64,000 nt of DNA from Vulpes vulpes (Eukaryota; Chordata; Mammalia; Carnivora; Canidae). The notes beneath the pieces are model-generated. The model ran no database searches. It was not told where the DNA came from and saw nothing but the letters and a program-made list of their open reading frames with translations. The stretch is taken from positions 12,493,001-12,557,000 of the forward strand of contig NC_132788.1 in NCBI RefSeq assembly GCF_048418805.1, read 5' to 3'. The translations under genes and the position numbers were made by a program. Shown one piece after another: positions 36,271 through 48,611 of this stretch (position 1 is the stretch's first letter; each line of letters begins with the position of its first letter).

Positions 36271-38324
36271 GCTGGCCACATATAGAAATTAGTTTTTTTG
36301 ACACTGTCTGCTGACATTTGCATTGAGGAGAGAAAAAAAAAAAAAGTCTTACCGTAATCCTAGTTTGATTTCACAATGTGGAGGAGAAAGTGGAGAGGAA
36401 AGTGAACCCTGTCTCTTGATAAATCATCAATTCTATCTCAGTGGGATGAATCCTTTCAGTGTCCTTGCATTCTGAAGCACAGCTTCCCACCCTAAGAACC
36501 TATTTAGTTCTGAGAATATCATATCCAAAGCATACGGATTATTTGAGGAAAATTTCCCTTGCACATGCATTACAGGGGGGAAATCTCAAATGTGACTCAA
36601 TCTCAATGAAATGAGATAAACAAAAGAAAAATGAAAAAAAAATTAGCTCTATTCTCCTATTCTGTCCAGCACTCTTCTCTCCCACAGTCTCCATTTGGAA
36701 ATACTTTCTCAGCCTTCTTATGGTTTTGAACACATATTTAACATTTTGAGAAACTTCTATTTGCCTTTGGCTAGAATATCCTACATAAACATCCTCTGCC
36801 TACTTATTTAGAACAGCTCCTGTTTCTTCTCACACTCTCCTTTTGCAAGTTCACTATTGTGATAATAGTCATATCCCCCCAAATGTAATAATTAACACTT
36901 AGTAATAGGAATGTAGGAAAGTTTATTTTTGGTTTCTCTTACCCCAAAATCAAATTGCTCTTTCATTATGGTCTTAAGGGAACACGAGCCACGTGGCTGT
37001 ATTCCTGAATTTCCAAATCTCATTCCTGAAGAATTCCATGGACCAGAGATCAGCCAGTTGGCATTATGCTGAGAATTGCACTTCCTAAAAGCTCTCAAAT
37101 GAAGAATGCCATGAAAATGACATTTTAGTCAGAGATCCCAAACTGGATTGACTTCCTCCCTTCTCACTATTCTTGAGCCAATCAGAGATGACTGCAGCGT
37201 ACATTCATTTGGAATGACAAGGCAGATAAATATCAGGGTGATTGAAGAAAGATGAAAATGGAACGAGTCGGAAGATAGACTGAGAATGGAGAGAAATATG
37301 TTGTAGTTTGAAATGAAGCATCAAACTTATTAGTTGTATGACACCAATATCAGTGTATGTATAATGTATAATTTGGGAAATAAGTATATTTGGAAATAAT
37401 TGGAATTTTTAATTTGATTTTCTAAACTTTATAATATTTTCATTTTCAGCATCATCTTGACTCTTTCTTCCAATCATTCAGCTGGATGGCTGGTCAACTC
37501 TTCCTAAGTTAGTTTTAAGGGGCCTTTCTAAACTATTCTCATGGTCCCTTTTTAAGTGGCCTATGCTTCTTAGCATGCCCTCCTCTCTATACCACTTTGA
37601 GTCCACTCTCATTATAACAACTCACTTCCTCATTCCACATTTTATTTATTTATTTATTTTTTTCACTCCACATTTTGTATTTAAGAGTTTCTGATACTCT
37701 CTAGTTGTAGGAACATTTGATTCCAATTTATGGAAGGGCAAAAGATTGTGTATTGTTCTTTTTTGAGCTGGAACATCCTGATTATATAATTTCAAGACAT
37801 CAGCTTTTGTTATGTCTCTCAATTTTCCCAAAAATGATAAAATTATCAAGATGGTAGAAAAATGTAATTGTTCCTTCATGAAAATATGAAAAAAGCTGGT
37901 ATAAAATATTTGTTTCTCTCTCCCTGTGAAATAAAGCAACAGAAATGTATTGGGCTTCTCATTCTTGCCCTGAATGGTCATTTGTTATCAGGATAGTTGA
38001 AATGTTAGCCACTTGCCACACTGCTTCTACCCACAAGATAGAAAAAATTCCTATCAATTTTGAAGGGGTAGCTTGAGTTATGATTATTGTTTTGTTCTTG
38101 AGGAATCTGTATCTTTATCACACTTATGAAAACAAAAGAAAATAAAATTATAGATCCAACTTTTTGAAAATGGGTTGATGAAGTTACCAACATGTGATGG
38201 GATTTGAAGAATTCTACAAGAATCTGATTCCTGACTCTGCCCTAAACACTTCCTACCCCTCCTTATTGAGAACCAAGTCTACATCTGGGTTAACCCTCTA
38301 TTTCCTCCACTTCAGTTACAATTA
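36271..38324. other. Intergenic sequence
   Basis: No recognised gene; a short (TTTA)n run near 37,643-37,660. The 111-residue open frame at 37646-37981 (-) has no domain I know. Confidence 0.45.
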
Positions 38325-38490
38325 TTTTTTTCTTTTTAAAGAGAGAGAGAGAGAGAGAGAGAGAGAACAGAGGGAAAGAGCGAGAGGGAGAGAGAGACTC
38401 TTAAGCAGTCTCCATCTCATGACCCTGAGATCATAACCTGACTGAAACCAAGAGTTGGTTACTTAACCTGCTGAGCCACCCAAGAGCCTC
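38325..38490 (-). mobile_element. Older CAN-SINE with (GA)n, - strand
   Basis: T-rich left end, (GA)n at 38,340-38,366, then a GTCTCCATCTCATGACCCTG block and CTGCTGAGCCACCCAAGAGC at the head. TSD is not clear beyond a shared GTTACA. Confidence 0.88.
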
Positions 38491-40079
38491 TTGAGTTACA
38501 GCTTTCTAATTTATAGTTTTAAATTCTATTAAAATGCAAGAGCATCTTTTTGTTGTTGTTATTTCATAAGAAATTAATGTATTTACTTTGCAGAGGTAGC
38601 ACTAGGTTTGCTGCAGAGTGTGAACATGATTAATATTACCTTAAAGTGTTATCTGGCTCAGATTTGCCTGCGTAGGATGTAGCTTCATTAACATGGAATC
38701 CCATTCACCTTCCAAATGAAGAAACTGGAAGAAGGTTTTGATAAAGCAATAAGAGCTTCGGGGGTGAATTTAAGTACCTGAAGTGCAGATGGTGATGCCA
38801 GTGAATGGTGAGAGGGCACAGGAGGAGAAAAACACTGAACACACACAAAGTCGCCCAGCTTTAGAGTTATGCCTAAAACAGCTTTGTCAGAAGCCCTCAT
38901 TTATTTTCACCCAACTTGTTTACAGTTTTCAACCCACATTTTAACCACAGCTCAACTTTCAGATTACAGCTGAGACTCATGTTTATATTTAAATAAGAAC
39001 ACCTCGCATCCAATAACAAACTGTTGGTTCCTGAGAAGTTAGGGTAACAAATGACAGTCCTGGATTGATACAATTATGAATTTCTTTAATTCAAACCTCA
39101 TCTCCTCCTTCAAACTCAGCTCACTCTTTTTCAGGTAAGGCTTTTCCACAACAGTATCAGAATATAAATAGTTAATGTTTCTATTAAAACAAGCTTTTAG
39201 ATGAGGCTGAGTTGTTCTTTGTTCTTCACTAATATCACATTAATAGTTGAGTACTTTAAGCCTAGGTATATAACGTGTCTTTGTAACCAATGAATAATAT
39301 ATCATATTATTATACATATATGTGATATATCCACATATATACATATGCACATATATGTAATTCACATGTACATAAATGTGAAACAATCTTCCATTTTCCT
39401 TATTAGCTTTAATGACTGGTAACACATAATCTCTTATGAGTCTACGATTACTAAAGTTGTTTCTCCTTTGACAGAGAAGTTACCTTGGATAACCTATCCC
39501 CACATAGAGTTTTATGACCTGCTCTCCAAATTATACAAATTACTCAGAAGTGAAAACCACAATGGAAATATTACAGAATCACATTCCAGCTCTGGAACAC
39601 AATGCCTTGGTTGTTAGCCAACTTTCTTTTCTTCATCGTTCAGAGTAGTTTATAAAAATATTTTTCTATGCCAATATTGAGTACTGGCACTAATGTGTTC
39701 TCCTTTAAATTTATTGCTGGAAGCTACCAGGATAATTTGGAAGGAACATATCAGTATAAACCAAATAGTACATCTCAATCCAGGAGTTCTCTCATTATCC
39801 TAAATAGATCATTAATTTGTATCATGGAGACTCCATCTGAAATGTATGGTCAAAGAGTAAAAGAATGGGCCAAGACTTATAGGAACTTGCTGATAGAACA
39901 AGATGTTACTGCCAATCTAGGGTCTCATCAGGGTAAGTTTTCTGTGTCTCAATAATTTCATAAAACGATCATGTAAGAATTTTGTGCAATGTCCTGGGCA
40001 TTGAAACTGTGCCAAAGAAACGAGACAATGCAAAGAACATATATTCTATGATCAACATTTATAGCAACTACAATGCAGT
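38491..40079. other. Unique-looking sequence
   Basis: No repeat recognised except AT/CA alternating sequence at about 39,290-39,385. Contains an exon-like open stretch at 39,646-39,932 listed separately. Confidence 0.45.
39646..39932 (+). other. Exon-like open stretch, unidentified
   Basis: A pyrimidine-rich run ending CAG (39,643) precedes it and CATCAG|GGTAAGTTTT follows, a good donor-like match. The frame is open from 39,656 (ATG at 39,668) past the donor to 39,955. I recognise no protein family; the residues include MYGQRVKEWAKTYRNLL. Chance open frames of this length are common in 64 kb, so this is only a candidate exon. Confidence 0.15.
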
Positions 40080-40980
40080 GTTACATTAAAAAACATAAAA
40101 CATGATTATGTAAAATTCATTAAAAGTGTTTTAATATTAGGAAATCTACTTAACTACTTATATAGCTAGTCATGTTAATAGGTTAAATAAATACATGTGA
40201 CTCACACAATCGATATAAAAGACATCTGATAAGATTTCATAGCATTCCTGTTGAAAAACTTTTTGAAATGATCATGTATATTTTCTTCATAGGATGGGAA
40301 TAATAAAACTAAACCATGACCTGCATCACAGTGGGTGAATTTTCATTAAAATAAAGAATAAGACATGAATCTCACCATTACCGTCACTATCTAGCATTAT
40401 CCTTTGAGAGCCTGCTTAGACATTAGAAGAAAACAACCAAAAATGAGGTGTAATCATGAGAAAAAGCAGGCTAAATTGTCAATGTTCGATTTTTTTATTG
40501 CATATTTATACCTCAGGGTAACCAATTGGGTGGATGGAGGGCTTTTTGCACAAAGCCATTTAAAAACTAATTTACAAAACCTTTTTATTCCTTTTGACAG
40601 TAATCAGTTAAAATATAATAGAAACAAAACTAAAGTATCTAAGGATAGCAAGAAATATGTAATATCTTTATGAATAAAATTGTACACAAATTTTTTGAAG
40701 CTCAAATAAGACCTGAGATATGGGCAATTGTTTTCTGAGGATGTCAATTTTCTTTGAATTAATATATAAATTTAATTCAATTCTGATAAAAATCTTTTTT
40801 TCAAGATTATGATCAAATGATGTTGAAGTTGATCTGGAAATGTAAATAGCGGATTATGGGCAAACATCTTCTGGAAAATATGACTACTGAAGGGGATCTA
40901 AAATGCATTGTAAAGTCATGGTCATCAGAAGATTCTGGCACTGGAATAAATACAAAGAAACAGGGGAATTTGTATTTAAT
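40080..40980 (+). mobile_element. Probable old L1M ORF2 fragment
   Basis: Decayed blocks in L1 ORF2 order: AGACATCTGATAAGATTTCA, then TTGAAGTTGATCTGGAAATG near 40,822 and CAGAAGATTCTGGCACTGGA near 40,925. The middle is poorly matched. Confidence 0.45.
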
Positions 40981-41262
40981 TTTTTTACCACTACAATACT
41001 CCCTGAGTACATGTTAAGCAGAACATCATTTCCTAGGCATGATTATTAATCACTTCATAGCCATTATCATGTAGCTATATATATAACGAATCATCACTGG
41101 CAAATGTACAGTTCTTGCTATTGTGTTCAACCAGCTATTTTTCTTAATATGGATGAACAGGTTATGTAGATGGAAACAAACACCACTTTTTAATGTCAAA
41201 GGAGTTAATTTTTTATTTCTGTTGCCTACAAAAACTCATACAATTCACAACCAATATATATT

Positions 41263-41296
41263 AAAAAAAAAATATATATATATATATATTTTTTAA
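41263..41296. repeat. AT-rich near-palindrome
   Basis: A run, then (AT)n, then T run, giving a self-complementary 30-bp-plus tract. Confidence 0.8.
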
Positions 41297-41379
41297 AGCA
41301 ATATATATAGGTAACACAAGTTTAGAGACAAATTAGAAAATATATACCTTTACCCATCCTAGGATATTCTTCTTTATTC

Positions 41380-41880
41380 ATCACTGACAACATGAGGGCT
41401 AAGATTAGTATTTTATTCCTTAAATTTTATTTTTAATTATTGGTGAATCTGAGATTTTGCCCGCATTTATGAATTACTTGTGTTTTCTTCTGGGGATTGC
41501 ATATTTATATTTTTAGGCCATTTTTCTTTCCAATTTGAGTTAATATTTTTTACAAATTGGTTTCTGAAAATATATCTACATAATAAGGTTGCTAGATTTT
41601 TGTTTTTCAAACACATGGCAAACATTTTCCTATATTGTCTTTTAATTACTGATAATGCATTTCATCACAAAGAAATTTTAATTTTTATGTAGTCAGATGT
41701 ATTGATCTTTTTCTTGTGCCTGTCACACTTAGTGGGAACTTCCCCATGCTTATATCCATTTATACTTCTCTTGTAAACTGGTGATTTCACTTTCATATGT
41801 AAATCTTTAATCCATTTAGATTTATTATGGTGTCAAGTACAAGAAGAGAATATAATTTTATTAGTCTGTTTCCTTCGTTA
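41380..41880 (-). mobile_element. Old L1M fragment, - strand
   Basis: Reads as antisense L1M: TTTTATGTAGTCAGATGTAT followed by TGATCTTTTTCTTGTGCC, then AATCTTTAATCCATTTAGAT and TTATGGTGTCAAGTACAAG. Confidence 0.6.
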
Positions 41881-42078
41881 TGAAATGTGATCATTATTTG
41901 ATAGGAATTAATATAATTTGATATATATTAGTATCTACTGTAATATATATTTCATATAGTATATTTTTATTATTTAATATAATTTGATAGAGCAACCAAC
42001 ATTAATTTTAAGCATAATAATAAATACACACAAGTTAAACTGTGTAATATCTTCCTTTCTTACCTCTTCTTGCCACAG

Positions 42079-42421
42079 CAGACAGAATTCTAAGGCTGAT
42101 GTTGGAGGAGAGAAAGCAGCTTCCAAGAGGGCCCAGAGGACCCAACTTAGGGGCACAGAGACTGGCTGCATTTCAAACATAAGCAGTAAACATTTTGAAG
42201 GGCATATTGGAGTGGATCTAGAGATCTTTTATTCCATGCACACTCCAATTCCTCCTACCCCCTTTATCCCTACTGCTATCATCATCACCACTATTGGCGG
42301 CAAAACCTCTCCATTATTTCATGAAGAAATCTCAGGTAGTGATGATGAATGGGGTATACAGGAAACAGTCTTCTTCATTGTTATTCTAATATATGCACAA
42401 TGCCTTTGGTATCATTTTGAG
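42079..42421 (+). other. Candidate exon, unidentified
   Basis: A strong pyrimidine tract ends in GCCACAG at 42,078 and a GAG|GTAAGA donor begins at 42,422. The 343 bases between stay open in one frame, part of a 152-codon frame from 41,984 to 42,442, the longest non-repeat frame in the window. The translated part has an acidic patch (EEISGSDDEWG) followed by a hydrophobic stretch of about 14 residues (VFFIVILIYAQCLW), and no family I know. No second exon is evident nearby; it may be chance or a lncRNA exon. Confidence 0.2.
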
Positions 42422-42484
42422 GTAAGATACTACCTAAATTAAAGTGCTTTATGTGAACATACACATATTTGCTTAGAGAAATTT

Positions 42485-43130
42485 TTATTGTCCAATTTTT
42501 TTTTCCAAAACAATTTTATGTCCATTTGAACAGGTTCTCACAACCAAAGAGACGTCTGAAAGTTACTACTTTATTAATGTGATCAAAGCAAATATTAACA
42601 GGAATGAGACAAATCTAAATTACTAACATAATCTGATGTGAAGAAACCAGCATCATTTCTACAATATTACTGATGGAATGGATATCTAATTGTGAGAAAA
42701 CATCAAGGTTTTGCAAATCAGCAAAGACTGGGAAATAATTCCAAACTGAAAGAGATTGGAGAGATATGTCAACTAATTGCAATGTGTTATTCTGAACTAG
42801 GTCTCGTTGGTTTCTTTGTTGTTTGTTTTTCTATATTTTTGTCTTTATTAGTTTAATTGTAAAACTTGACTGGAAGACTGAAAATTAGATGGCAATGATA
42901 TATCTGTTCTAATTTCCTGGGTTTTGGTGGTAGTATTGTGACTATAAGGAAGAATGTTCTTATTTGTAGAATATGACAGTAAGCATTTAGGGATGATTGA
43001 GTTGGGTATCCTGGTGGCAACTTACTTTCAAAAAGTAAAAGAATTGTTAAGAGAAGGAGAGTTATTTCTACAGTATCCAACACTTTTCCGTAAGTGTGAG
43101 ATTGTTTCAATTGTTTCAAAATAAAATAGA
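42485..43130 (+). mobile_element. Old LINE 3' end (L1M-like)
   Basis: GAGAAAACATCAAGGTTTTG, AAATCAGCAAAGACTGGGAA, AATTGCAATGTGTTATTCTG, a CTATAAGGAAGAATGTTCTT block, then CTTTTCCGTAAGTGTGAG and TTTCAAAATAAAAT at the end. It matches a common old mammalian repeat 3' end ending in a polyadenylation signal; exact family uncertain. Confidence 0.5.
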
Positions 43131-45049
43131 TAAGAAATGATTAAGCATAACTTGACAGGCAAACTATTAAGGCATAGCTACTAACTTCCTACAATGTTGC
43201 TAGCATTTTGCCATGATCTATCGGTGATGGGTGGTCATTACTTAAGATGTGCTTGCTGCTTTTGAAGCGTTTACAGTCTACTTGAGTATATCATATTTGA
43301 AATACAATTATTTAAGGCTAATAAAGTTCTCATGTGTTTGATAGGGATTTAGAGGTTGACTGGTGTATATTGAAATAAAAAAGAGTGCCTTTAAGGAATA
43401 TTTTGCCTGAAACATTCTTTAAGAGCTAAGAAGATATTTCTCTTGCTTGCATCAATGAACTGTGGAGAAGCAAGGGGCAAAAAGTGATGATTATGTTGGG
43501 TAGGTGAGAATGGGTGACTAGTAGAGGATTGTCAGCTGAACTACCTACCAGTTGTGGAGCTAGGCTCTGGATAGGAACTTGCATAGAGTCAGCAAAATCC
43601 AACATTCCACCTCCAAATTGAAATAAAGCACATGGCAAATCTTCATTTTTCTTTCTCACATAGAGACTGTTTGGTAAAAGAGGGTTTTGTATGCCAACAA
43701 TTAAGTAATATGTACTGAAAAATGATATCAACTAAATAAATAAATATATGAGAAATAAAGCAGGTTTTTAATGCTTACGTTATTTTTGTAAAGAGGAAGA
43801 GTGACCTGACTTCCTGAAAGTTTTCTGGGATAATCAGTTCTATTCTTTCAAGCCACATTAATGTTATTTTTTTCATCCTTTGCCTCAACCACATTGCACT
43901 GGTTGAGCTTCCTTTCTGGGCATCACCAATTACCCATTAGTGGTATCTTAGTTTCCAGAGGAAATTAAAGAAAAATAGGAATGAGAATATGAAAACAAAT
44001 ACGCAGAGTCACTAATCTTGATGAAATCATATGTGTCATTAGAACAATGGAGGGAAGATACATCTAATGCATGATCTCTGCTTCAAATGTTAATTAATGG
44101 CCACCTAGATTTCTGCTGAGACATCTTCAGTTGCAGATATATTGCCATTTGAGTAAGTGTGTATATATGCATGTCTGTGGGCACAAGTCATGACAAAAGA
44201 AACAATATCTTTCACTTTCTAAAGGATATTTCTTTTTTCTTAGCTGTAGTATATAAAGTGTTCTAGATGATTTTTGGAGCAGCACTGTGATATATTATCA
44301 TGCCCACCTCCTTCAAATCTAGTCTTTAACATAGTAAGTAAGTAGCACTGTTGCTATTTTAGATTCATGAGGATCTTGGGATAATTTTTTTTTCAAAAAA
44401 GATGAAAGCATTTCTAGAGTCTGTATTAGCTTACTGGTCCTGCAAGCTCTCTTGAATAAAGATGATGCTATCCTGCACATTAGTTTGAATATTCTACCCA
44501 CAAGTATCCCCTCTTCATTTCATTGCTTGAATCAGAAGGTCCCTAAAGCTTTCAATCACTTCAATCAACATAAAATGTTACCTAACACTTGTGACATATA
44601 TGAATTATTTGGAAACCTGGAAAAAAAAAAAGGCTATGGATGATTCAAAAAAAAAAAAAGAAGGGGAATTAATTGATTTGGTGAAGAATCCAGTTATTGT
44701 TACTTTGAATATCTTCCTGAGTTCTCAAATATAACTAGAGATGAACATGGTATGGGTTCGCTGGGGAAGCCTTCCTAAAAAAACGGCCTTTTCTTCTCCA
44801 TCTTGTTGTGCTGCTTGGAGGACAACTGACGTGTTAAAATTCTTCTCTCAATGAATGGATGTAGTATACTCAGATTGTGTGGAAACGTGGAAGTTGCTTT
44901 GATGGCTGGAAAAGGAAACTCAATATTGACAAATAAGGTGAGGAGATAGAAGCAAAGTTTGCCATGAGTGTATTCCCTGGACAAGCTTTAAACAGTGAGC
45001 TCAAGTGGGAAGCTCCTGAGCACAACATGATATTCATTCTGAATAAATT
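43131..45049. other. Intergenic sequence
   Basis: A runs at 44,622-44,632 and 44,647-44,660 only. No gene recognised. Confidence 0.45.
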
Positions 45050-45210
45050 TACTCATTAACCCAGTACTTAACATGAGCCATGTCCTACACTAGACACATG
45101 AAAACTGAAGCTGATTCAGTCGGCCTTGATGGAGCACACTACACAATAAATGGGAAGTGAGGCAAACACGGGGTGACTACATTGAACCTGAACATGGGAC
45201 CATGATGAAA
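45050..45210 (-). mobile_element. L2 LINE 3' fragment, - strand
   Basis: CATGAGCCATGTCCTACACT followed by AGTCGGCCTTGATGGAGCAC: antisense L2 3' end, diverged. Confidence 0.5.
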
Positions 45211-45296
45211 GTAGTGTAGAGAAAGGAAATAGGGTATTTTGTAACAAATAGGGAAGAGCATTATTCCTTCTGAAAAGTTAAATTCCTATAATTTTT

Positions 45297-45324
45297 TAAA
45301 GATTTTATTTATTCACGACACACA

Positions 45325-45383
<59 letters not shown>

Positions 45384-45513
45384 GCAAAGACACAGGCAGA
45401 GGGAGAAGGAGGTTCCATGCAGGGAGCCCGATGTGGGACTTGATCCCAGGTCTCCAGGATCAAGCTCTAGGCCAAAGGCAGGCACTAAACCATTGAGCCA
45501 CCCAGGGATCCCC
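45297..45513 (-). mobile_element. SINEC with (CA)n(GA)n, - strand
   Basis: Complete SINE with compound repeats (CA)n 45,317-45,342 and (GA)n 45,342-45,383. TSD CCTRTAATTTTT at 45,285-45,296 and 45,514-45,525. Confidence 0.94.
45317..45383. repeat. (CA)n(GA)n compound microsatellite
   Basis: About 13 CA units then about 19 GA units with one AAG interruption, inside the SINE. Confidence 0.95.
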
Positions 45514-45525
45514 CCTGTAATTTTT

Positions 45526-46089
45526 TTTTTTTTTACAGTGGTAAACTCCCTACAATTCTTACTTTTTTTTTTTTTCAATTCTTACTTTTATATTGCAATA
45601 TTGCTAGTCTTTACTTATATATATTTTTTCTTCTTTGTTTGCTTATTTTTGCTTTGCTAAATAACAGAACACCACGATCTGGGAGTCTCACTGTTTTTGA
45701 ATTAAAATGTTTATTTATGAGAACTTAAAAAAAAACCAAATGGGTCAGTTTCAGTAAATTCTCCAGGGGCTGCAGCAATAGTTAATTGGTTCCGTCCTGG
45801 GGCAATGATAGCCAGCATTTCCCAAGACTAGGACTTGGAACTTCTCCAGAGGTGGTAGATAGGCCTAACACCAACAGAAGGTTCCAAGTCACATGAATCT
45901 GGGGAATTATGAATTGAGTGAATTTACATATGTTTATTTACCTCAGGATTAATTAGAAGCTTTAATATACTAGTGAATGATGTGATTCACCAAGAAGAGG
46001 GTATTTTGTTCAGGGATTTTCAAACACAAAGAGCTGTGGACTTTTTTATTTCCTCCTTAGGATTGGCAGTAATATAGCCCTCTGACTTT
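45526..46089. other. Intergenic sequence with T runs
   Basis: T runs at 45,520-45,534 and 45,563-45,575; otherwise unrecognised. Confidence 0.45.
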
Positions 46090-46340
46090 TCCAGTTATAT
46101 CTTAAAACAGTCCATGTTTCAAATGTCATCCCATCGGAGAGATTTTGCCAACCACCCTATCTAAGTGAACATCAGGCTTACATCAATTTCTACCCTCTCA
46201 CCTTGTTTTTGTTCTCCTTCTCTGTGTGTTTCTCACTCCCTCTTAGAACGTAAGGTCCCTGCTACCATAGAGCCTTGCTTCTCTTCAGTGCTTGCCACAC
46301 ACAGTACATACTCAAAATATGTGTTCACTGAATTGATCCT
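46090..46340 (+). mobile_element. L2 LINE 3' fragment
   Basis: CCAACCACCCTATCTAAGTG, TCTTAGAACGTAAGGTCCCT, GTGCTTGCCACACACAGTAC and ATGTGTTCACTGAATTG are in L2 3'-end order. Confidence 0.7.
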
Positions 46341-46679
46341 GTGTTGCCATCTTCAGTGAGTGACTTTGGTTCCCACGGCCACAAGATGGCTGCTCGACTT
46401 TCAGGTGTCATAACAATGTTCTAGATAGAATGACGAGCAAATGATGAGTCATGTGCCTCCTGGTGCTGTCCTTCCTATCTGGAAGACCAGAGTGGTTTCT
46501 GAGTGGTTTCACCCTCTAGGCTTCTGCGTGTATCTCATTGCTTTGACTATGAGCTTCCGAGGATTCTACAAAGATGAGTATTTTAAACAGGCAAATAGCC
46601 ATTGTGAACAAAATAAGATTTCTGTATTTAAGGAAGGAATAAGGCTATGTTGGGTATTATGTATGCCATTAGCATTCAT

Positions 46680-46694
46680 CCCCCCCCCCCCCCC
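46680..46694. repeat. Poly-C tract (15 C)
   Basis: Uninterrupted run of 15 C, followed by AGGAGG. Confidence 0.97.
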
Positions 46695-46787
46695 AGGAGG
46701 CTGTGATTGTCACATCTCAGCTTCACTTGTGTTACTTCTTTGGCTCCCATAGACATTTGAGTTTGCAGTCTTGAACTAGACATTTCT

Positions 46788-46980
46788 TTTTTTAATGTAA
46801 AGATTTAATTAATTAATTAATTAATTAATTAATGAGAGACACAGAGAAAGGCAGAGACATTAGGCAGAGAGAGAAACAGGCTCCCTGCAGAGAGCCTGAT
46901 GTAGGACTCAATCCCAGAACCATGTGATCACAACCTGAGCCAAAGACAGATACTCAACCACTGAGCCACCCAGGCATCCC
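46788..46980 (-). mobile_element. SINEC, - strand (stack member 1)
   Basis: Tail side carries (AATT)n at 46,805-46,834; head GGGATGCCTGGGTGGCTCAG ends at about 46,980. Its head served as target for the next SINE: AGGCATCCC recurs at 47,207. Confidence 0.93.
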
Positions 46981-46984
46981 TTTT

Positions 46985-47019
<35 letters not shown>

Positions 47020-47206
47020 TTTCACAGATTTTATTTATTTATTCATGAGAAACAGAGAGAGAGAGGTGGAGACATATGCAGAAAGAGAAGCAGGCCCCTG
47101 CGGGGAGCCCAGTGAAGGACTTGAGCCCAGCACCTCCTAGGATCATGACCTGAGCCAAAGGCTGACATTCAACCACTGAGCCACCCAGGTGCTCTTAGGC
47201 ATCCCA
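46981..47206 (-). mobile_element. SINEC, - strand (stack member 2)
   Basis: Begins with a (TTTA)n tail run at 46,984-47,022 and ends at head AAGAGCACCTGGGTGGCTCA. TSD AGGCATCCC (46,972-46,980 and 47,207-47,215). Confidence 0.93.
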
Positions 47207-47215
47207 TTTTATAAA

Positions 47216-47410
47216 TAATAAAGATTTTTTTAATTTATTTCAGAGAGAGAGAGTTTATGCAAGTGGGGGGAGGGGCATAGGGTGAGAGAGGGAATCCCAA
47301 GCAGACTCTATGCTGAGCATGGAGCCTGACCCAGGACTTGATCCCTGGACCCTGAGATCATGACCTGAGCAGATATCAAGAGTCGAACCTTTAACCAACC
47401 AAATGCTCCT
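47216..47410 (-). mobile_element. Older CAN-SINE, - strand (stack member 3)
   Basis: Diverged SINE with GGGGGGAGGGGCATAGGGTG and CATGGAGCCTGACCCAGGAC. TSD GAAYTAGACATTTCTT occurs left of the whole stack (46,774-46,789) and at its right edge (47,411-47,426), so this was the first to arrive and the other two landed at its tail. Confidence 0.88.
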
Positions 47411-47426
47411 GAATTAGACATTTCTT

Positions 47427-48194
47427 AAAGTCACTTTTAATCTTTAAATTTTATGATTTACTGATCTATGCATCTCCAGCAAAAGCCTTTGATTTATCTG
47501 TATATAGAAAGTTCTTGCATATTTGGTTTAAATAATTAACTTAATAATTATTTAAGGGAAAAAGCTTCCTTTTTTCCCTCATAAATAAAAGCAAACCAAA
47601 CCCAAAAAACAAAAAAAAAAAATAAAAAAAAAACCCACTTCCAGGTAATAGTCAGCTTTGTTCTGAAGTCATTCATCGTTGTGTTCACTGAAGTAAAACA
47701 AATGGTCTGTAACAAGTGACCGTCACTCCCCTGGGAAGGTCTGTCATGCAACCATCACGAGTCCTAATCACAGTCTTAGGAACAATGATGACGCTGTCAC
47801 TAGAAGGTCAGGAGAGGAAGCTGAGAGGCTCTCAAGTCTCAACCAGTGCAAGCCTGACAGAGGACACAGAAGTTAAAAAAAGAAAAAGGAAAGAAAAAAA
47901 TCAGATCCATGTAAAAGGAAATGAAGACACACAAAGAAAACTTTGTGAAATGTGTTGAAACTTGGAACATTTGGTTTTATAAAATATCGTGTCACCTTCT
48001 AACAATTTTCCATTTTGCCATTTGATAAGTGACAAGTTTCACATTGCACAGGTGGCCGATTCCACTACAAATAGCTTCTTGAGCCTTATCAGTATCATTT
48101 ATCAGAGGCAGCAGAAAATGTGGCCTTGCACTAGAGACATTCATTCCAGTCCTATCTACACTGCTGAAGGCTAGTGGATCTCAGGATGGGCCAA
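47427..48194. other. Intergenic sequence
   Basis: A-rich tract at about 47,600-47,634. Open frames at 47716-47958 and 47989-48174 lack domains. Confidence 0.45.
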
Positions 48195-48380
48195 GATGAT
48201 AGGCTGATATTTACTGAGTGCGTATTAAATGGTAGGTAGTGTAGTAGACATGTTGACATTCGTTACACTATTTATTTCTTCTAAGAGCCCTGCTAGCCTA
48301 TTACAAAAGAGAAAATTGAAGCATACAGTACAAACTTAGGCAAATAACCTGAACTTGCTGATTTTCCATTTTCTCTAATC
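48195..48380 (-). mobile_element. MIR-like SINE fragment, - strand
   Basis: GATATTTACTGAGTGCGTAT, TTCGTTACACTATTTATTTC and AAAGAGAAAATTGAAGCATA follow antisense MIR order. Confidence 0.6.
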
Positions 48381-48611
48381 TTATTAGCATTGGACTGGTT
48401 GATACCCTTTTTCATTTGTTAAGTGACTATGTCTAATAAGGTCCTTAAAATGGAGTTCCTCATTTGCAAACCAGAGATAATGAATCTGCTTTATTGTTTC
48501 AAGAAATAAGGGAGGGTGGGAAGGAGGGAGAGAGGGTACAAGGTAAGAAAGAAAAAAGAAAGAAAGAAAACCAGGAGTATATATAAGCTCAGACTTAGAC
48601 TATCTTTGGGT

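Noticed and set aside
46370..46400. CCACAAGATGGCTGC resembling a YY1 site
   Set aside because: An isolated short motif outside any CpG-rich or promoter-like context; too weak to report as regulatory.
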